DNA of 64,000 bases from a virus. The stretch is taken from IMG/VR virus record IMGVR_UViG_3300033977_000049, positions 23,975-87,974 of that record; one strand, 5' to 3'. Shown piece by piece: positions 46,522 through 54,159 of this stretch. The position numbers and the translations under genes were made by a program. Positions within the stretch are counted from its first letter, which is position 1. Every line of letters begins with the position of its first letter. The notes under the pieces were generated by a model. The model saw only the letters and a list, made by a program, of their open reading frames with translations. It ran no database searches and was not told the origin of the DNA.

Positions 46522-46958
46522 ACTTTATTAGCTTTTCTTGCTTCCGAGAGGGCAATTGCAACACCTTGTGCCCTACTTCTTACAACTGGTCCGTGCTTGC
46601 TACCGCTCCTCAGAGTTCCTGCCTTAAATTCTTTCATAACTTTGTGGATTTTGGACTGCCCTTTCTTGCTTTTCCAGGGCTTAGATTTCTTTCCTTTGCC
46701 AAGCACCTTAGCCGCACTTACAACTCTTTCGCCTTTATGTAACCTATATGTGCCAGTCTTTTTAACCTTGCCACCCTTTTTCAAACTAGGAATAGCTCCA
46801 CCACCAGTAATCTGTGTAGCTGGAACGGCCCCTCCACCAGCCAAGCCGACACCGGGAACTCTTCTAGCCGGAGAGAAACTTCTTAATCCAACAGATGCAG
46901 GCGCAATAGTTGAACCAGCACGAGTTGCCAGATTTATCATTGGTCTTAATATTGGCAT
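46518..46958 (-). CDS. Basic protein with LGKGK motif and DUF6496-like end (146 aa)
   Basis: Middle: KKTGTYRLHKGERVVSAAKVLGKGKK. End: HKVMKEFKAGTLRSGSKHG followed by RAQGVAIALSEARK, the pattern I associate with DUF6496 phage proteins. Strong positive charge suggests DNA or RNA contact. Uses the TAA-T-ATG junction. Confidence 0.65.
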   Translation of the reverse strand: MPILRPMINLATRAGSTIAPASVGLRSFSPARRVPGVGLAGGGAVPATQITGGGAIPSLKKGGKVKKTGTYRLHKGERVVSAAKVLGKGKKSKPWKSKKGQSKIHKVMKEFKAGTLRSGSKHGPVVRSRAQGVAIALSEARKANKV

Positions 46959-46959
46959 A

Positions 46960-47451
46960 TTAAACTCCTATTGGAAGTTCTGGACGCTGTCCTGGAGCGG
47001 CAGCCGGAGGAGTTTCTTTTGTCTCTTCCTCTTCTTCTCGTGGCGATGCCATATATTCGCCTACATGAGCCTGAAGGGTATTTAAATCTGGTACGTGATG
47101 CTCTTCGTTCTCAACCGGAGTTGCACCCGGTTCCGATTTAAATTCATGTTCTGCGATATAACCGCCATTGGCAGTTCTGCGAATATGCATTTTATGGACA
47201 GTACGCTTCTTGCCGGTTTTCTTGGTGGCTTTCTTAGGCCCACCTAGATGAACCTTTGCTCTATTATCAGCCATATGTTCCTCTAATTCTTTTTTATGAT
47301 GTCTTTCTTCTGACCGAATATGCTTAAGCAAGGATGCGCCTTCTTCATCTCCTTCTTTTTCAAGAAGGGACGCTCCTTCGTCATAATGGTCTGCGGCTTC
47401 GACTTCTTCTTTGCGAAGCTTCTTTAATACTTTTCCAGCCTTATCCGCCAT
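46960..47451 (-). CDS. Ferritin-like N-terminal domain protein (163 aa)
   Basis: EEVEAADHYDEGASLLEKEG and SEERHHKKELEEHM give two helices with Glu and ExxH spacing as in small ferritin-like or rubrerythrin-like domains. The centre is basic (KKATKKTGKKRTVHKMHIRR) and the end acidic. A metal-binding or DNA-protecting role is conceivable; unproven. Confidence 0.55.
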   Translation of the reverse strand: MADKAGKVLKKLRKEEVEAADHYDEGASLLEKEGDEEGASLLKHIRSEERHHKKELEEHMADNRAKVHLGGPKKATKKTGKKRTVHKMHIRRTANGGYIAEHEFKSEPGATPVENEEHHVPDLNTLQAHVGEYMASPREEEEETKETPPAAAPGQRPELPIGV

Positions 47452-47504
47452 GCGATAAACCCCTACTACATTTGTGGTATGATTTTACAACAAGGCTAAG
47501 ACAA

Positions 47505-47804
47505 TTACACGCCAACCTGATCTGTCATATGCTTATCGCGGGTAACATAAGATTCATGCTCGCCAGTTTCTAGGCATACATAGACATTGGAATCAACTTT
47601 TGTGCCGGTTTCCCCATCATTTTCGGTAGCCTTAAAATCTCCACCACGTGCTAAAGTTGGGCTAGATTCTGCGGCACCACCAGCGCGTTCATTTTTGCCT
47701 TCGCCCTCGATTTCACCTTTCTTGCCGCTAAATTTAAAATCTTCGGCTTTAGCTTGGTAAGGACTGGTCTGTGTGGTGTTTAAATCAACAAGTTCATTCG
47801 CCAT
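47505..47804 (-). CDS. Polar hypothetical protein (99 aa)
   Basis: Low-complexity Gly/Glu/Lys/Asp-rich, then a short ordered end (SNVYVCLETGEHESYVTRD). GGAGTATTATA precedes the start. No family recognised. Confidence 0.55.
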   Translation of the reverse strand: MANELVDLNTTQTSPYQAKAEDFKFSGKKGEIEGEGKNERAGGAAESSPTLARGGDFKATENDGETGTKVDSNVYVCLETGEHESYVTRDKHMTDQVGV

Positions 47805-47809
47805 TATAA

Positions 47810-47885
47810 TACTCCATTAAGAAAGGCCAGTAATGGCCCTTTTGCCCGTTATCCTGGGCCCGGGAATACACTTAGATTTTCGCTA
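47810..47885 (-). promoter_or_regulatory. Hairpin-rich junction
   Basis: On the minus strand ACTTAG/CTAAGT (near 47866-47884) follows the upstream stop and a second hairpin, AAAGG-CCA/TGG-CCTTT with a one-base bulge (near 47818-47842), stands before the next ribosome site. It may end or restart transcription. Confidence 0.35.
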
Positions 47886-47895
47886 AGTTACTATA

Positions 47896-48102
47896 TTAAA
47901 GCTTTTTTAGATCGGCAACAACATCCGCAACGACTTTGCTAACTTCGGAAGATGCGGCTGATTCAAGTTTTGACACTGCTACTTTAAGCTTAGCCTCTAA
48001 TGTAGCCACTTCTACCCTTAACTTAGCTTCAACAGTTTTGCGATTTAGATAAACCACAATAGCTGCGGCTGCGCCGATTAATAGTCCTGCTAAGAATTCC
48101 AT
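47896..48102 (-). CDS. Small membrane-anchored coiled-coil protein (68 aa)
   Basis: One N-terminal transmembrane helix (residues 3-19), then heptads (VEAKLRVEVATLEAKLKVAV). Starts by TAATG with the preceding gene, also a membrane coiled coil, so the two may pair, for example as spanin-like or holin-regulating proteins. Confidence 0.6.
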   Translation of the reverse strand: MEFLAGLLIGAAAAIVVYLNRKTVEAKLRVEVATLEAKLKVAVSKLESAASSEVSKVVADVVADLKKL

Positions 48103-48707
48103 TATTTTAATCCCCTTCCCAAAATTACGCCAGTGATAACAGAAAGTCCTACCACTTTAGCGTCATGCTTCAGGCGATCAAAAAATGATCCGCCTTTTGC
48201 AGCTTTCTTCCATGTTTGAACTTCATTATTACAAGCCGTAAGCTCATTTTGCAGATTGGTAATGGATGCTTTGGCCGTAGTTAAATTCACTTGACATTCC
48301 TGGCATGATTCAGCACTTTTAGCCAGAGACATCATAACTTCCGGAGTCATTGTGTAAACCATTTGAGGCGTCGGATTAGGATTGCTAGCCGTGGGAGTAG
48401 AAGGAACTTGCATGGGAACTATTTTAACATCTGGGAAATATGTAGGAACAGATGCAGCGGCCTGTGCTGGAGTTTTAATCTTTTCCAATTCGGCCCTTAA
48501 CTGACTAATTTGCTGGGTATTATCACTGGCTAATTTAGCCCGCTCTGCCTCTAACTGTTTAACAGTAGATTCATAAACTTCGGCTTTAGCAACTGCCGCT
48601 GTAATTAAATCATGAGACCTGCGAATCTCTCCCCATGCTACCACAGCAATAATTATTACAATAGAGAATTCTATAATTCTCCATTCTCGATGAGTTATAC
48701 TAGTCAT
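48102..48707 (-). CDS. Membrane coiled-coil protein (201 aa)
   Basis: Helix at about 13-25 spans the membrane; 40-80 is a coiled coil (AEVYESTVKQLEAERAKLAS); a Pro/Thr linker at 95-115; CQECQ at about 135; second coiled coil 140-165; and a final hydrophobic stretch (VVGLSVITGVILGRGL). Layout like an inner-membrane lysis protein, not assigned. Confidence 0.55.
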   Translation of the reverse strand: MTSITHREWRIIEFSIVIIIAVVAWGEIRRSHDLITAAVAKAEVYESTVKQLEAERAKLASDNTQQISQLRAELEKIKTPAQAAASVPTYFPDVKIVPMQVPSTPTASNPNPTPQMVYTMTPEVMMSLAKSAESCQECQVNLTTAKASITNLQNELTACNNEVQTWKKAAKGGSFFDRLKHDAKVVGLSVITGVILGRGLK

Positions 48708-48755
48708 TGGTTACCTCGCCGCCCAATACTTTTGATTTTGTCCGGACTTATATCA

Positions 48756-48774
48756 TGTCCATTAGTAATGGACA
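48756..48774. promoter_or_regulatory. Perfect 9-bp inverted repeat
   Basis: TGTCCATTA-G-TAATGGACA lies between the genes at 48802 and 48102. Symmetric and with almost no loop, it looks more like a protein-binding operator than an RNA hairpin, though either is possible. A TCCGGA lies 15 bases to its left. Confidence 0.4.
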
Positions 48775-48801
48775 GATTACAACTCTAACCTCTAACTGAC
48801 A

Positions 48802-49389
48802 TTAACTCGGATACGAAACATTCTTCATTCCAAAGTTAGCACATAGCCATTGCGTATAACGAAGGATTTGCGCTAAAGTTGGGTCGGTAGTGGCCGCTGC
48901 CGCCGCTTGTTTGGCAGCTTCTGCTTGCTGCTGTGCCTGAAACAATGTATTATTTTGAACTAAAACCGAAAATGGATTTGGCGCTATTAAACTTTCACAT
49001 GCAGCCAATGACCTGCGGGGAACTGGACGAGAAGGATTAACATTAGGGGGATATTGTTCCACGGCTAAATTAGGTACATTATAAGCAGCCGCTTCTGCCC
49101 TGGTTAACAAGAGATGGCTATATTGAACTGAAACATTTCCACCAACCCCTACTGTATAAGAAAGGATAGGATACAAAACGTTATTGCTATCAATGTACCA
49201 AATTCCTGTTACGGGATCGGCACTGGTAGTAACGGGAGCCGTTAATGCCTGTGGGTCTACCCAATCTTTAAACCCTTTAGTGGTGTCATAAGGCGGAGTG
49301 GGATTCGCCTGCTGGTCCGCTGGCTGTAATTCTGGAAATAAATTAAGCACCGACAAGGGGGCAGTTGCAGTTGTAATGGGGTTATCCAT
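48802..49389 (-). CDS. Probable structural protein (195 aa)
   Basis: Beta-strand-like middle (GIWYIDSNNVLYPILSYTV) and Ala/Gln-rich helix near the end (QAQQQAEAAKQAAAAAT). AAGGAGAAATAA precedes the start. No family recognised; location with decoration-like genes suggests a virion protein. Confidence 0.55.
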   Translation of the reverse strand: MDNPITTATAPLSVLNLFPELQPADQQANPTPPYDTTKGFKDWVDPQALTAPVTTSADPVTGIWYIDSNNVLYPILSYTVGVGGNVSVQYSHLLLTRAEAAAYNVPNLAVEQYPPNVNPSRPVPRRSLAACESLIAPNPFSVLVQNNTLFQAQQQAEAAKQAAAAATTDPTLAQILRYTQWLCANFGMKNVSYPS

Positions 49390-49569
49390 TTATTTCTCCT
49401 TTTTAATTTCTGGCGCTATTATATTTTTCGTACTACGGGGAATCCTACAAGTGCGCGATGAACTAATATCAAATTTTAATCCGCAACCATCGCAGGTTAC
49501 GGAAATATTTTGAGCATAAAAATCATGAGAACAGCGTGGACATATAAAATGATTCCAATTTTGGGTCAT
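49390..49569 (-). CDS. Small zinc-ribbon protein (59 aa)
   Basis: FICPRCSHDFYAQNISVTCDGCG holds two CxxC pairs. It starts by TAATG overlap with the gene upstream and stops immediately before the ATG of the next. Function unknown. Confidence 0.6.
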   Translation of the reverse strand: MTQNWNHFICPRCSHDFYAQNISVTCDGCGLKFDISSSRTCRIPRSTKNIIAPEIKKEK

Positions 49570-49805
49570 TATGTTATTCCACTTCCAATTAAATCAGGGT
49601 CATTATCAGGCAGGGGATTAGATGCTTTTAGAGGCTTAAAGGAAGGTAATGCAAATATAGACAGAATTTTATCCAACATATCAGGTTTAATTATACCATC
49701 GATAACAGCAAGAAATATAAGCGCAAGTAGCTGAACTTGGCGAGTAGCCTTGGGATCTTCGGATAGCCTTCTTAGGCCATTGGCTATAAATCGCCTTCTA
49801 TTCAC
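49569..49805 (-). CDS. Hypothetical helical protein, start uncertain (78 aa from GTG; up to 114 aa)
   Basis: The frame is open back to an ATG at 49913, but that would overlap the upstream gene by about 100 bases. A GTG at 49805, four bases after the upstream stop, avoids it. The product has a hydrophobic helix (VQLLALIFLAVIDGII). No family. Confidence 0.45.
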   Translation of the reverse strand: MNRRRFIANGLRRLSEDPKATRQVQLLALIFLAVIDGIIKPDMLDKILSIFALPSFKPLKASNPLPDNDPDLIGSGIT

Positions 49806-49809
49806 ATAC

Positions 49810-49998
49810 CTATACGTGTTTGTCTGAATGGATTCTGTCAAGCCAGTAACGCCTTTCTTCCTTATTTGGCCGTTCTGCCCGATCATGCAAAGCGATAAGT
49901 TTAGCAATTTCAATTGAGGTCATGGTATCTAAAACCATAATGTCCAATCTAGTTGCTACAGACACGAGTGCTTTACGCTCTGCGTCATTATTTTTCAT
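49810..49998 (-). CDS. Small hypothetical protein (62 aa)
   Basis: Charged helical (MKNNDAERKALVSVATRLDI; HDRAERPNKEERRYWLDRI). It is the first gene after a strong terminator-like element, with no clear ribosome site upstream, so it may rely on read-through or on a leaderless-like start. Confidence 0.5.
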   Translation of the reverse strand: MKNNDAERKALVSVATRLDIMVLDTMTSIEIAKLIALHDRAERPNKEERRYWLDRIHSDKHV

Positions 49999-50010
49999 AG
50001 AATAAAAATA

Positions 50011-50093
50011 GGGCGGGTAATTTTCCCCATAGGTAGCAACCGCGCTAAGACGTTGTTAAGTTGGCAACAGGAGTTTGCCAGCGCGACCCGCCC
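50011..50093 (-). terminator. Large nested-stem terminator after the gene at 50116
   Basis: Three nested stems: GGGCGGGT (50011-50018) with ACCCGCCC (50086-50093); CGCGCT (50041-50046) with AGCGCG (50080-50085); TGGCAA (50062-50067) with TTGCCA (50075-50080). In leftward transcription the last stem is followed by TATTTTTATT. This is the clearest terminator in the left part and implies that the gene before it is strongly expressed. Confidence 0.72.
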
Positions 50094-50115
50094 CTAAAAC
50101 CGGAAGGCTTTAAGA

Positions 50116-50730
50116 TTAATAACGTTCCATGCAGAATTCAACCACGGTATAAGTATTACCAGCATTAGCTGTAGCAAAAGTAAATGATGGCATAAAGTTG
50201 AGTTCCTTAGAACTTGCCACACCTGAAGTAAGCTGAGTACCAACAGCAGCTAAAGTAACCACGGCATTATTTACTGATCCAACGTGCCCACCGTCTAATT
50301 TGGCCACCATGGAGTCCCATTGGAAAATCCATTGAATCTGGAAGTGTCCGCTTGCTGGAGTAGTAAAAGCAATGCTATCAATATTCTGATCGCCAGAACC
50401 GGGGGCACCAGCGCTAGTCACAGAACCAGAAGCACTGATAGTACCCAATGAGAGAGACGGGACTTGATATAACTTGACCGTCAAGTTTCCAGCACCCGGA
50501 TTGGCTATCTTGCACGTTAGCTGAACACCAAAAGCATGACCATCCAACGCTCCACCGGTAGCTAGATCATAAGTAGCAGGAATGCAAAGTCCCGAACCTA
50601 CTGGATATTCTGGAGTTGGAAATCCTGGATAAGTTCCCGCTGCCGGAACAAGCAAGGCATGTTCGTTGGTATCGGTAAGAGTTACCGTAGGAAGATTCCA
50701 TATTCCATTATAGGAATTAACATTCGACAT
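50116..50730 (-). CDS. Probable abundant beta-rich virion protein (204 aa)
   Basis: Gly/Thr/Ser/Val-rich strands (LTVKLYQVPSLSLGTISASGSV; HFQIQWIFQWDSM) and few charges, as in head decoration proteins. It has a good ribosome site (GAGGTAAAGAA) and is closed by a large terminator, so high output is expected. No family match. Confidence 0.6.
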   Translation of the reverse strand: MSNVNSYNGIWNLPTVTLTDTNEHALLVPAAGTYPGFPTPEYPVGSGLCIPATYDLATGGALDGHAFGVQLTCKIANPGAGNLTVKLYQVPSLSLGTISASGSVTSAGAPGSGDQNIDSIAFTTPASGHFQIQWIFQWDSMVAKLDGGHVGSVNNAVVTLAAVGTQLTSGVASSKELNFMPSFTFATANAGNTYTVVEFCMERY

Positions 50731-50800
50731 ATTTCTTTACCTCAAATTAATTAAAATTTTCATCCCTACTTCCGCTATCGCGGTTCTTTCGGGCCTAGCA

Positions 50801-51046
50801 TTACTGCATTAACGGAACCCAATAAGTAGTTCCGTTTAAAACGACCTGTTGCCATCCAACCACCTTAAGAGGAGCTTGCGGTCCCGTTCCGGTTGCCTGA
50901 GCAGTGCCATAGGCATACGTTGTACCTGTAGCGCCAGTCGCTCCACCTACGAATACCGTACCCTGGGGATCTCCCGCTGGCTGTGATAGGCTTTGCAAGA
51001 AAGTAGTTGGATTAGCACCAGCATAAGTTGGGGTTCCAAAAGCCAT
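50801..51046 (-). CDS. Small Gly/Thr-rich virion-like protein (81 aa)
   Basis: MAFGTPTYAGANPTTFLQSL, then GGATGATGTTYAYGTAQATG, short Gly-Thr strands and a WQQVVLNGTTYWVPLMQ end that reads like a small beta cap. It stands next to the beta-rich protein and may be its partner. A CCGC-GATA-GCGG hairpin follows the stop. Confidence 0.5.
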   Translation of the reverse strand: MAFGTPTYAGANPTTFLQSLSQPAGDPQGTVFVGGATGATGTTYAYGTAQATGTGPQAPLKVVGWQQVVLNGTTYWVPLMQ

Positions 51047-51058
51047 ATTTTTATCCTA

Positions 51059-51274
51059 TTACCGGCTAGACTCTTTTCTTAGATAGGACTCGCCTAGCCA
51101 GCTATTTTCTTCATCTTCTATATCTCTTTCAATTTCTGAAAGTGAAGGTGTGGGGGATACCCTGCGACCACGAAGGTTCCGATGAAGTAAATAAATACTT
51201 CTCGTTGCTCCCTTTCCACTACCACGGGTTTCATCTAAAAATTCTTTTTCGATTTCTCTGTCAGTGAAGGCCAT
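51059..51274 (-). CDS. Small acidic hypothetical protein (71 aa)
   Basis: MAFTDREIEKEFLDETRGSG... charged, helical ends around an RNLRGRRVSPTPSLSEIERD core. Start at 51274 chosen for the GAGGGGG just upstream; the longer frame from 51343 overlaps the preceding gene and lacks a site. Confidence 0.5.
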   Translation of the reverse strand: MAFTDREIEKEFLDETRGSGKGATRSIYLLHRNLRGRRVSPTPSLSEIERDIEDEENSWLGESYLRKESSR

Positions 51275-51312
51275 GGCCCCCTCATATATCCTGTAAAATG
51301 GGGTCGGCTTAG

Positions 51313-51687
51313 CTATAACTTCTTTAGTCTCTTGAGAATGCATTTAATAGTATTGATAGATATATGCATCTCCTCAGCAATATCCCTAGCGGCATGGCTT
51401 AGAATATAATAGGAATAGATAATATCAAGCCATTGAATAAACTTCTGCCGTCGAAGATTATTGGGAGTGGTTTTAAGATGTTTACAAAGGTGAGACTCAC
51501 AAGCCTTGCGGGTTTTTAAATAGGCAGGTTTTTTATGGGGATGTCTCTTGCTCTTGAAAATTTGCATCCGGTTAATATCTTCTTGCCCAAACCGGGAAAA
51601 AAGTGATTGCCGATAAATGCTCAATCTAACATCATCAAATTGCCATCGGTCAAAATGTACGTTTTTTCCGCTATCCTCTGTAAGCAT
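51313..51687 (-). CDS. HTH protein, possible sigma-region-4-like regulator (124 aa)
   Basis: The last 30 residues, HAARDIAEEMHISINTIKCILKRL, form a LuxR or sigma-70 region 4-type helix-turn-helix. The first 90 residues are basic with HLCKHLKTTPNNLRRQKFIQWLD. It could direct late transcription of the structural genes downstream. The target is unknown. Confidence 0.7.
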   Translation of the reverse strand: MLTEDSGKNVHFDRWQFDDVRLSIYRQSLFSRFGQEDINRMQIFKSKRHPHKKPAYLKTRKACESHLCKHLKTTPNNLRRQKFIQWLDIIYSYYILSHAARDIAEEMHISINTIKCILKRLKKL

Positions 51688-51898
51688 ATGAACTGTAACC
51701 CCTTGGCTTAAAAACTATTTGTTCCCTTTTTACAACATCTCTTTCATCAAGCCATGTATCGCTATGAATGTATCTTGATGATTTAAAAGCATTTTTAGAT
51801 ACATAAACGATAGCGATGCCATCAAATCCCTCGAATTTCTCTGCCGATGTAAGAACTCGTATCGTCTTTCTTTTCTTAGATTTTAAATGTATAGACAT
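51671..51898 (-). CDS. Hypothetical protein (75 aa)
   Basis: Basic start (MSIHLKSKKRKTIRVLTSAE), strand-rich centre (GIAIVYVSKNAFKSSRYI). It overlaps the HTH gene by 17 bases and is likely co-translated. No family recognised. Confidence 0.5.
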   Translation of the reverse strand: MSIHLKSKKRKTIRVLTSAEKFEGFDGIAIVYVSKNAFKSSRYIHSDTWLDERDVVKREQIVFKPRGYSSYAYRG

Positions 51899-51923
51899 TT
51901 TATTACTTTCCGTAAAGCGGAAA

Positions 51924-52064
51924 TTAAAAAGTAACCGCTGCCGTTACAATTACCACCCCAAGCCAATAAATTGCCCTTCTAAAATCTCCAACTATACAAT
52001 AACCAACCGAAGCCCCAGCAGATAGAGCTATAACCCCAATTGCTAGCCATTTTCCAATATTCAT
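51924..52064 (-). CDS. Membrane micropeptide (46 aa)
   Basis: MNIGKWLAIGVIALSAGASV and a second hydrophobic stretch (YWLGVVIVTAAVTF) make two short membrane helices around a GDFRR turn. GGAGATAAT at ideal spacing supports translation. Its stop lies next to a TTTCCG/CGGAAA palindrome. Confidence 0.6.
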   Translation of the reverse strand: MNIGKWLAIGVIALSAGASVGYCIVGDFRRAIYWLGVVIVTAAVTF

Positions 52065-52075
52065 ATTATCTCCTT

Positions 52076-52360
52076 TCATTTTGGCGCATCCGTATAACGG
52101 ACAGAAATTTTTGCTTTTAAAGGAATTAGGGTATAATCAAATTCGTCTTCCCCTTCTTCCATTTCTGTAATAACTAGTAAATAATGTCCGATTTTAGCTA
52201 TCCGGCCAATGGAAGTTACCTTAGCAGCTAGGAATTCTTTGCCCTGGCGCATAGCATCAAAATTGGGAAGTTGCTCTTTATAGCGGGTTTGGGCATCTTC
52301 CCAATCAACTTCTCCATGCCGAAAGCGAATACCATTAATAATTACACTCTTACTAGCCAT
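52076..52360 (-). CDS. Hypothetical protein (94 aa)
   Basis: MASKSVIINGIRFRHGEVDW; strand-rich second half (IGHYLLVITEMEEGEDEFDYTLI). Start at 52360 has AGGGGA upstream; a longer frame from 52423 runs into the membrane peptide gene. Unknown. Confidence 0.55.
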   Translation of the reverse strand: MASKSVIINGIRFRHGEVDWEDAQTRYKEQLPNFDAMRQGKEFLAAKVTSIGRIAKIGHYLLVITEMEEGEDEFDYTLIPLKAKISVRYTDAPK

Positions 52361-52368
52361 ACATTCCC

Positions 52369-52473
52369 CTAATTTTTCTTGCTTTGCTTCCAAGCTGCAA
52401 TAATTACTGCAATCAAAATCCATGCTGGAAAGAGTAGGATTAAACCAAGAACAGAAGTGATGATATATTTCAT
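52369..52473 (-). CDS. Membrane micropeptide (34 aa)
   Basis: A single transmembrane helix with a basic tail (MKYIITSVLGLILLFPAWIL ... AAWKQSKKN). GGGAGAATAAAC precedes the ATG. Stop is eight bases from the next start. Confidence 0.6.
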   Translation of the reverse strand: MKYIITSVLGLILLFPAWILIAVIIAAWKQSKKN

Positions 52474-52491
52474 GTTTATTCTCCCATGGAA

Positions 52492-52764
52492 TTACAAACC
52501 ATTAATCTTTATCTCCAAATTTTCCAATCGCCGTTCTGCTTCTTTTAAACTGTTGTCTTCCTCAAGCAAGGGAGGTGCATCTGGTTCTTTGTCTTCGATC
52601 TCCGGCCTTGGATAATACGTATCCCATGCGATTTGCGCTTCATGGGCCGACTTGAGCACAAATATCCACAAATGTTTAATGACCAGGGTTCCTACAGCTA
52701 CGAACAAAAACAAAGACATGGTTAATCCAAAAACATTCCAAAACATTGAAAACACTCCGTCCAT
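52492..52764 (-). CDS. Membrane protein with coiled-coil tail (90 aa)
   Basis: Residues 10-40 are hydrophobic (FGLTMSLFLFVAVGTLVIKH); residues 50-90 are acidic and helical (SLKEAERRLENLEIKI). One of a run of small membrane proteins. Unknown role. Confidence 0.6.
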   Translation of the reverse strand: MDGVFSMFWNVFGLTMSLFLFVAVGTLVIKHLWIFVLKSAHEAQIAWDTYYPRPEIEDKEPDAPPLLEEDNSLKEAERRLENLEIKINGL

Positions 52765-52773
52765 TATACCCTC

Positions 52774-53208
52774 CTATTTGTTTTTATAACTTCTAGCCCA
52801 GCCCGTAAACCATAATACCAATCCACTTAATATCAATAAATCTCCTAGGCTAAAAATCATATAACTTTTCCACGGGATGATATCGCATAAAAATAAAAGG
52901 CGTGTAGATGAACTTGCCACGCTATGGTATCCATCCACTATCTTCATTGTGCCCGCGCATGGCATGGAACTATAATTGGCTGCTATCACTAGGGCATTGC
53001 ATAAACATCCTGTGCCACACATAAATCTTCCGGCCCTCTGAAGGAAATTATCCACTAAGGCATACAGCATAAAAGCAAATGAACACATAAACATGGCCGG
53101 TACAAAATAATGAGGATGTTTCGTGTTAATAATATTACTTACTATAGAGAACATCATTCCTAGCCATAAAATCAAAAGCGATCCTCCCCTAATTGCACCT
53201 TCATTCAT
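52774..53208 (-). CDS. Integral membrane protein (144 aa)
   Basis: Four hydrophobic segments: LLILWLGMMFSIVSNII, FVPAMFMCSFAFMLYALV, cysteine-rich FMCGTGCLCNALVIAANY, and a final FSLGDLLILSGLVLWFTGW. The start at 53208 overlaps the stop of the micropeptide gene (ATGAATGA), so the two are coupled. Confidence 0.6.
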   Translation of the reverse strand: MNEGAIRGGSLLILWLGMMFSIVSNIINTKHPHYFVPAMFMCSFAFMLYALVDNFLQRAGRFMCGTGCLCNALVIAANYSSMPCAGTMKIVDGYHSVASSSTRLLFLCDIIPWKSYMIFSLGDLLILSGLVLWFTGWARSYKNK

Positions 53209-53293
53209 TTTTATCATTCCTCCATAATTCATACCACACCAGAAAGAACATCACCAGGCATCCTACTGCTATGCATATTAAAATCCGCTCCAT
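53201..53293 (-). CDS. Membrane micropeptide (30 aa)
   Basis: MERILICIAVGCLVMFFLVW with a charged tail (YELWRNDKNE): one membrane helix. It starts by TAATG after the zinc-binding gene and ends inside the next start, which locks its reading frame between two real genes. Confidence 0.6.
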   Translation of the reverse strand: MERILICIAVGCLVMFFLVWYELWRNDKNE

Positions 53294-53550
53294 TATTTTA
53301 AAGTTATCTGCCTTTCTTGAGTTTGCACTTGGCTGGGTGCCTGTGTAGCCCCCATAATTGTCGGCTGCCTCATGCCTACAATTTGCACATTAATTAAAGC
53401 ATGGCAATCTCGACAAAAGAAAATCTGAACAATTGGGATTGGAGCACCTGGGAGCGCTGGCATTTCTTTTGCGATTGACGCTAGATTAAGTGGACATGTT
53501 TGGCAAAATCCGCATGCTATTTCAATTTTTTCTTCTTTTGGCTCGTCCAT
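53293..53550 (-). CDS. Zinc-binding hypothetical protein (85 aa)
   Basis: ACGFCQTCPLN and FFCRDCH supply two cysteine pairs. The remainder is Pro/Gln-rich. Overlaps both neighbours by one base. Confidence 0.55.
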   Translation of the reverse strand: MDEPKEEKIEIACGFCQTCPLNLASIAKEMPALPGAPIPIVQIFFCRDCHALINVQIVGMRQPTIMGATQAPSQVQTQERQITLK

Positions 53551-53768
53551 TATAGACTCCTGCCTTCTAAAAATTTTCTATAAGCTATCGCTTCTTGGCG
53601 AAGCTTTTCCCAGCCCGGATCTGAACATTGTCTGAAATGCGACCCGGTTTTTTCATTAATAATATCCAGGGCGCATTGACCACAAGCAAATCCGTAAAGC
53701 ATCTTGAAATTCATAAGTGCTCTTACTAATCGCCCCGGATAATCGATCTTACAAAAATCACATAACAT
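53550..53768 (-). CDS. Small zinc-binding protein (72 aa)
   Basis: MLCDFCKIDYPGR ... FACGQCALDI is a two-knuckle zinc site. The C-terminal part is helical (WEKLRQEAIAYRKFLE). Unknown. Confidence 0.55.
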   Translation of the reverse strand: MLCDFCKIDYPGRLVRALMNFKMLYGFACGQCALDIINEKTGSHFRQCSDPGWEKLRQEAIAYRKFLEGRSL

Positions 53769-53946
53769 CGTCTTCCCAATTTTTCACCCTAGTTACACCA
53801 AGGCATAAGTTTAAAATTTCTTTAATACGTTCTCGCATCATGAGAATTTCTTTAAAAGCCCTCCATTGAACATCAAAATTAGCCGCTCCCGTTTCAAGGG
53901 AACCAAGCTCGGCATCATTTAATTTATCAGATTCTTGTTTAATCAT
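53758..53946 (-). CDS. Small helical protein (62 aa)
   Basis: Acidic to neutral helices (FKEILMMRERIKEILNLCLG). Four-base overlap (ATGA) with the upstream gene and 11 bases with the next. Unknown. Confidence 0.5.
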   Translation of the reverse strand: MIKQESDKLNDAELGSLETGAANFDVQWRAFKEILMMRERIKEILNLCLGVTRVKNWEDDVM

Positions 53947-54146
53947 TTTAATCTCGCAACGGTATCTATAAGTTGGGCCAATAAATTATTTTGCCATTCA
54001 AGATTTGCAGCGATTGCCTGTAGACAAAGAGCCTTAAATGCTTCTACGCGCTCTGCATTATCAAATCTATCCTTGAAAGCCAAAACATCTTGTACTGTAA
54101 ATTTAAAATTTATAATTTTATTCCAGGCTCGTATATTATCGGCCAT
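53943..54146 (-). CDS. Small helical protein (67 aa)
   Basis: MADNIRAWNKIINFKFTVQD ... ERVEAFKALCLQAIAANLEW. AGGAG seven bases before the ATG at 54146 sets the start. Unknown role. Confidence 0.5.
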   Translation of the reverse strand: MADNIRAWNKIINFKFTVQDVLAFKDRFDNAERVEAFKALCLQAIAANLEWQNNLLAQLIDTVARLK

Positions 54147-54159
54147 AATAATTCTCCTT

